From positions 1 to 6,474 of the forward strand of contig JAQBPI010000014.1 in NCBI GenBank assembly GCA_028287605.1: DNA of 6,474 bases, in the 5' to 3' direction. A program made the position numbers and the translations under genes. The notes beneath the pieces were generated by a model that was given only the letters and a program-made list of their open reading frames with translations, was not told the DNA's origin and ran no database searches. Source of the DNA: Chloroflexota bacterium (GTDB taxonomy: Bacteria > Chloroflexota > Dormibacteria > Aeolococcales > Aeolococcaceae). Of the stretch, positions 6,379-6,474 are shown piece by piece. How positions within the stretch are numbered: the stretch's first letter is position 1; each line of letters starts with the position of its first letter.

Positions 6379-6474
6379 TCCGTCGGGGAAGGGGCAGACC
6401 GAGGGGGCGACGGCGCGTGTGACGATACCTCTCCTTTAACCAAAACCTGCTCCATTATTTTTGAAGGGGATTTT
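6379..6474 (-). promoter_or_regulatory. 5' leader of the transporter operon, AT-rich at its outer end
   Basis: These 96 bases lie upstream of the first standard start of the operon. The last 40 bases (6435-6474) are about one third G+C, against more than 70% elsewhere, as expected for a promoter or untranslated leader in a GC-rich genome. I could not find a convincing -35/-10 pair; the promoter may lie beyond the edge. No terminator-like hairpin or clear operator was seen. Confidence 0.35.
6427..6437 (-). promoter_or_regulatory. Shine-Dalgarno-like site without a normal start codon nearby
   Basis: The minus strand reads AAAGGAGAGGT, the best ribosome site of the window. The next ATG or GTG downstream is the GTG at 6378, 48 nt away, which is too far for direct use. 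In frame with the binding protein, the codons immediately after are ATC and GTC. The site may be the remnant of the original start of the binding-protein gene, or may serve an unusual ATC start. Confidence 0.5.

Noticed and set aside
6435..6474. Sigma-70-type promoter for the operon
   Set aside because: TTCAAA could serve as a -35 box, but the sequence 17 bases downstream (TGGTTA) is a very poor -10 box. Only an unspecific AT-rich leader can be supported.

Overview
The window is a compact, GC-rich stretch (well over 70% G+C by eye, with strong G/C preference at third codon positions). It holds one minus-strand operon for a branched-chain amino acid-type (LivKHMGF, HAAT family) ABC importer, plus a downstream secreted protein of unknown function. 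Composition, GTG starts and Ala/Pro-rich protein tails suggest a high-GC actinobacterium or a relative such as Dormibacterota/Chloroflexota. This is inference; no taxonomic marker is present.

Layout, read in the direction of transcription (right to left). Positions 6379-6474 are a leader with an AT-rich outer end and a good Shine-Dalgarno-like site, but no normal start codon just after it. Positions 6378-5257 encode a substrate-binding protein that begins directly at its mature domain, without a visible signal peptide. Positions 5260-4367 are LivH permease, 4370-3357 LivM permease, 3370-2510 LivG ATPase and 2523-1579 LivF ATPase. LivF carries an extra C-terminal segment that looks like a ribbon-helix-helix (RHH) fold. 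Positions 1577-3 are an open reading frame with a clear signal peptide and no stop codon before the window's left edge.

The first five genes overlap by 4, 4, 14 and 14 nt and the sixth follows after 1 nt, so translational coupling and one transcript are likely. The binding protein would deliver a ligand (amino acid or similar small polar molecule; identity not readable) to the LivH/LivM channel, powered by the LivG/LivF ATPase pair. The role of the last gene is unknown.

Points that stand out: the RHH-like fusion on LivF; the missing export signal and start codon of the binding protein beside an AT-rich break in composition; and the unrecognised, cysteine-containing secreted protein with a proline-rich linker. 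No RNA genes, mobile elements, CRISPR arrays or terminators were seen.
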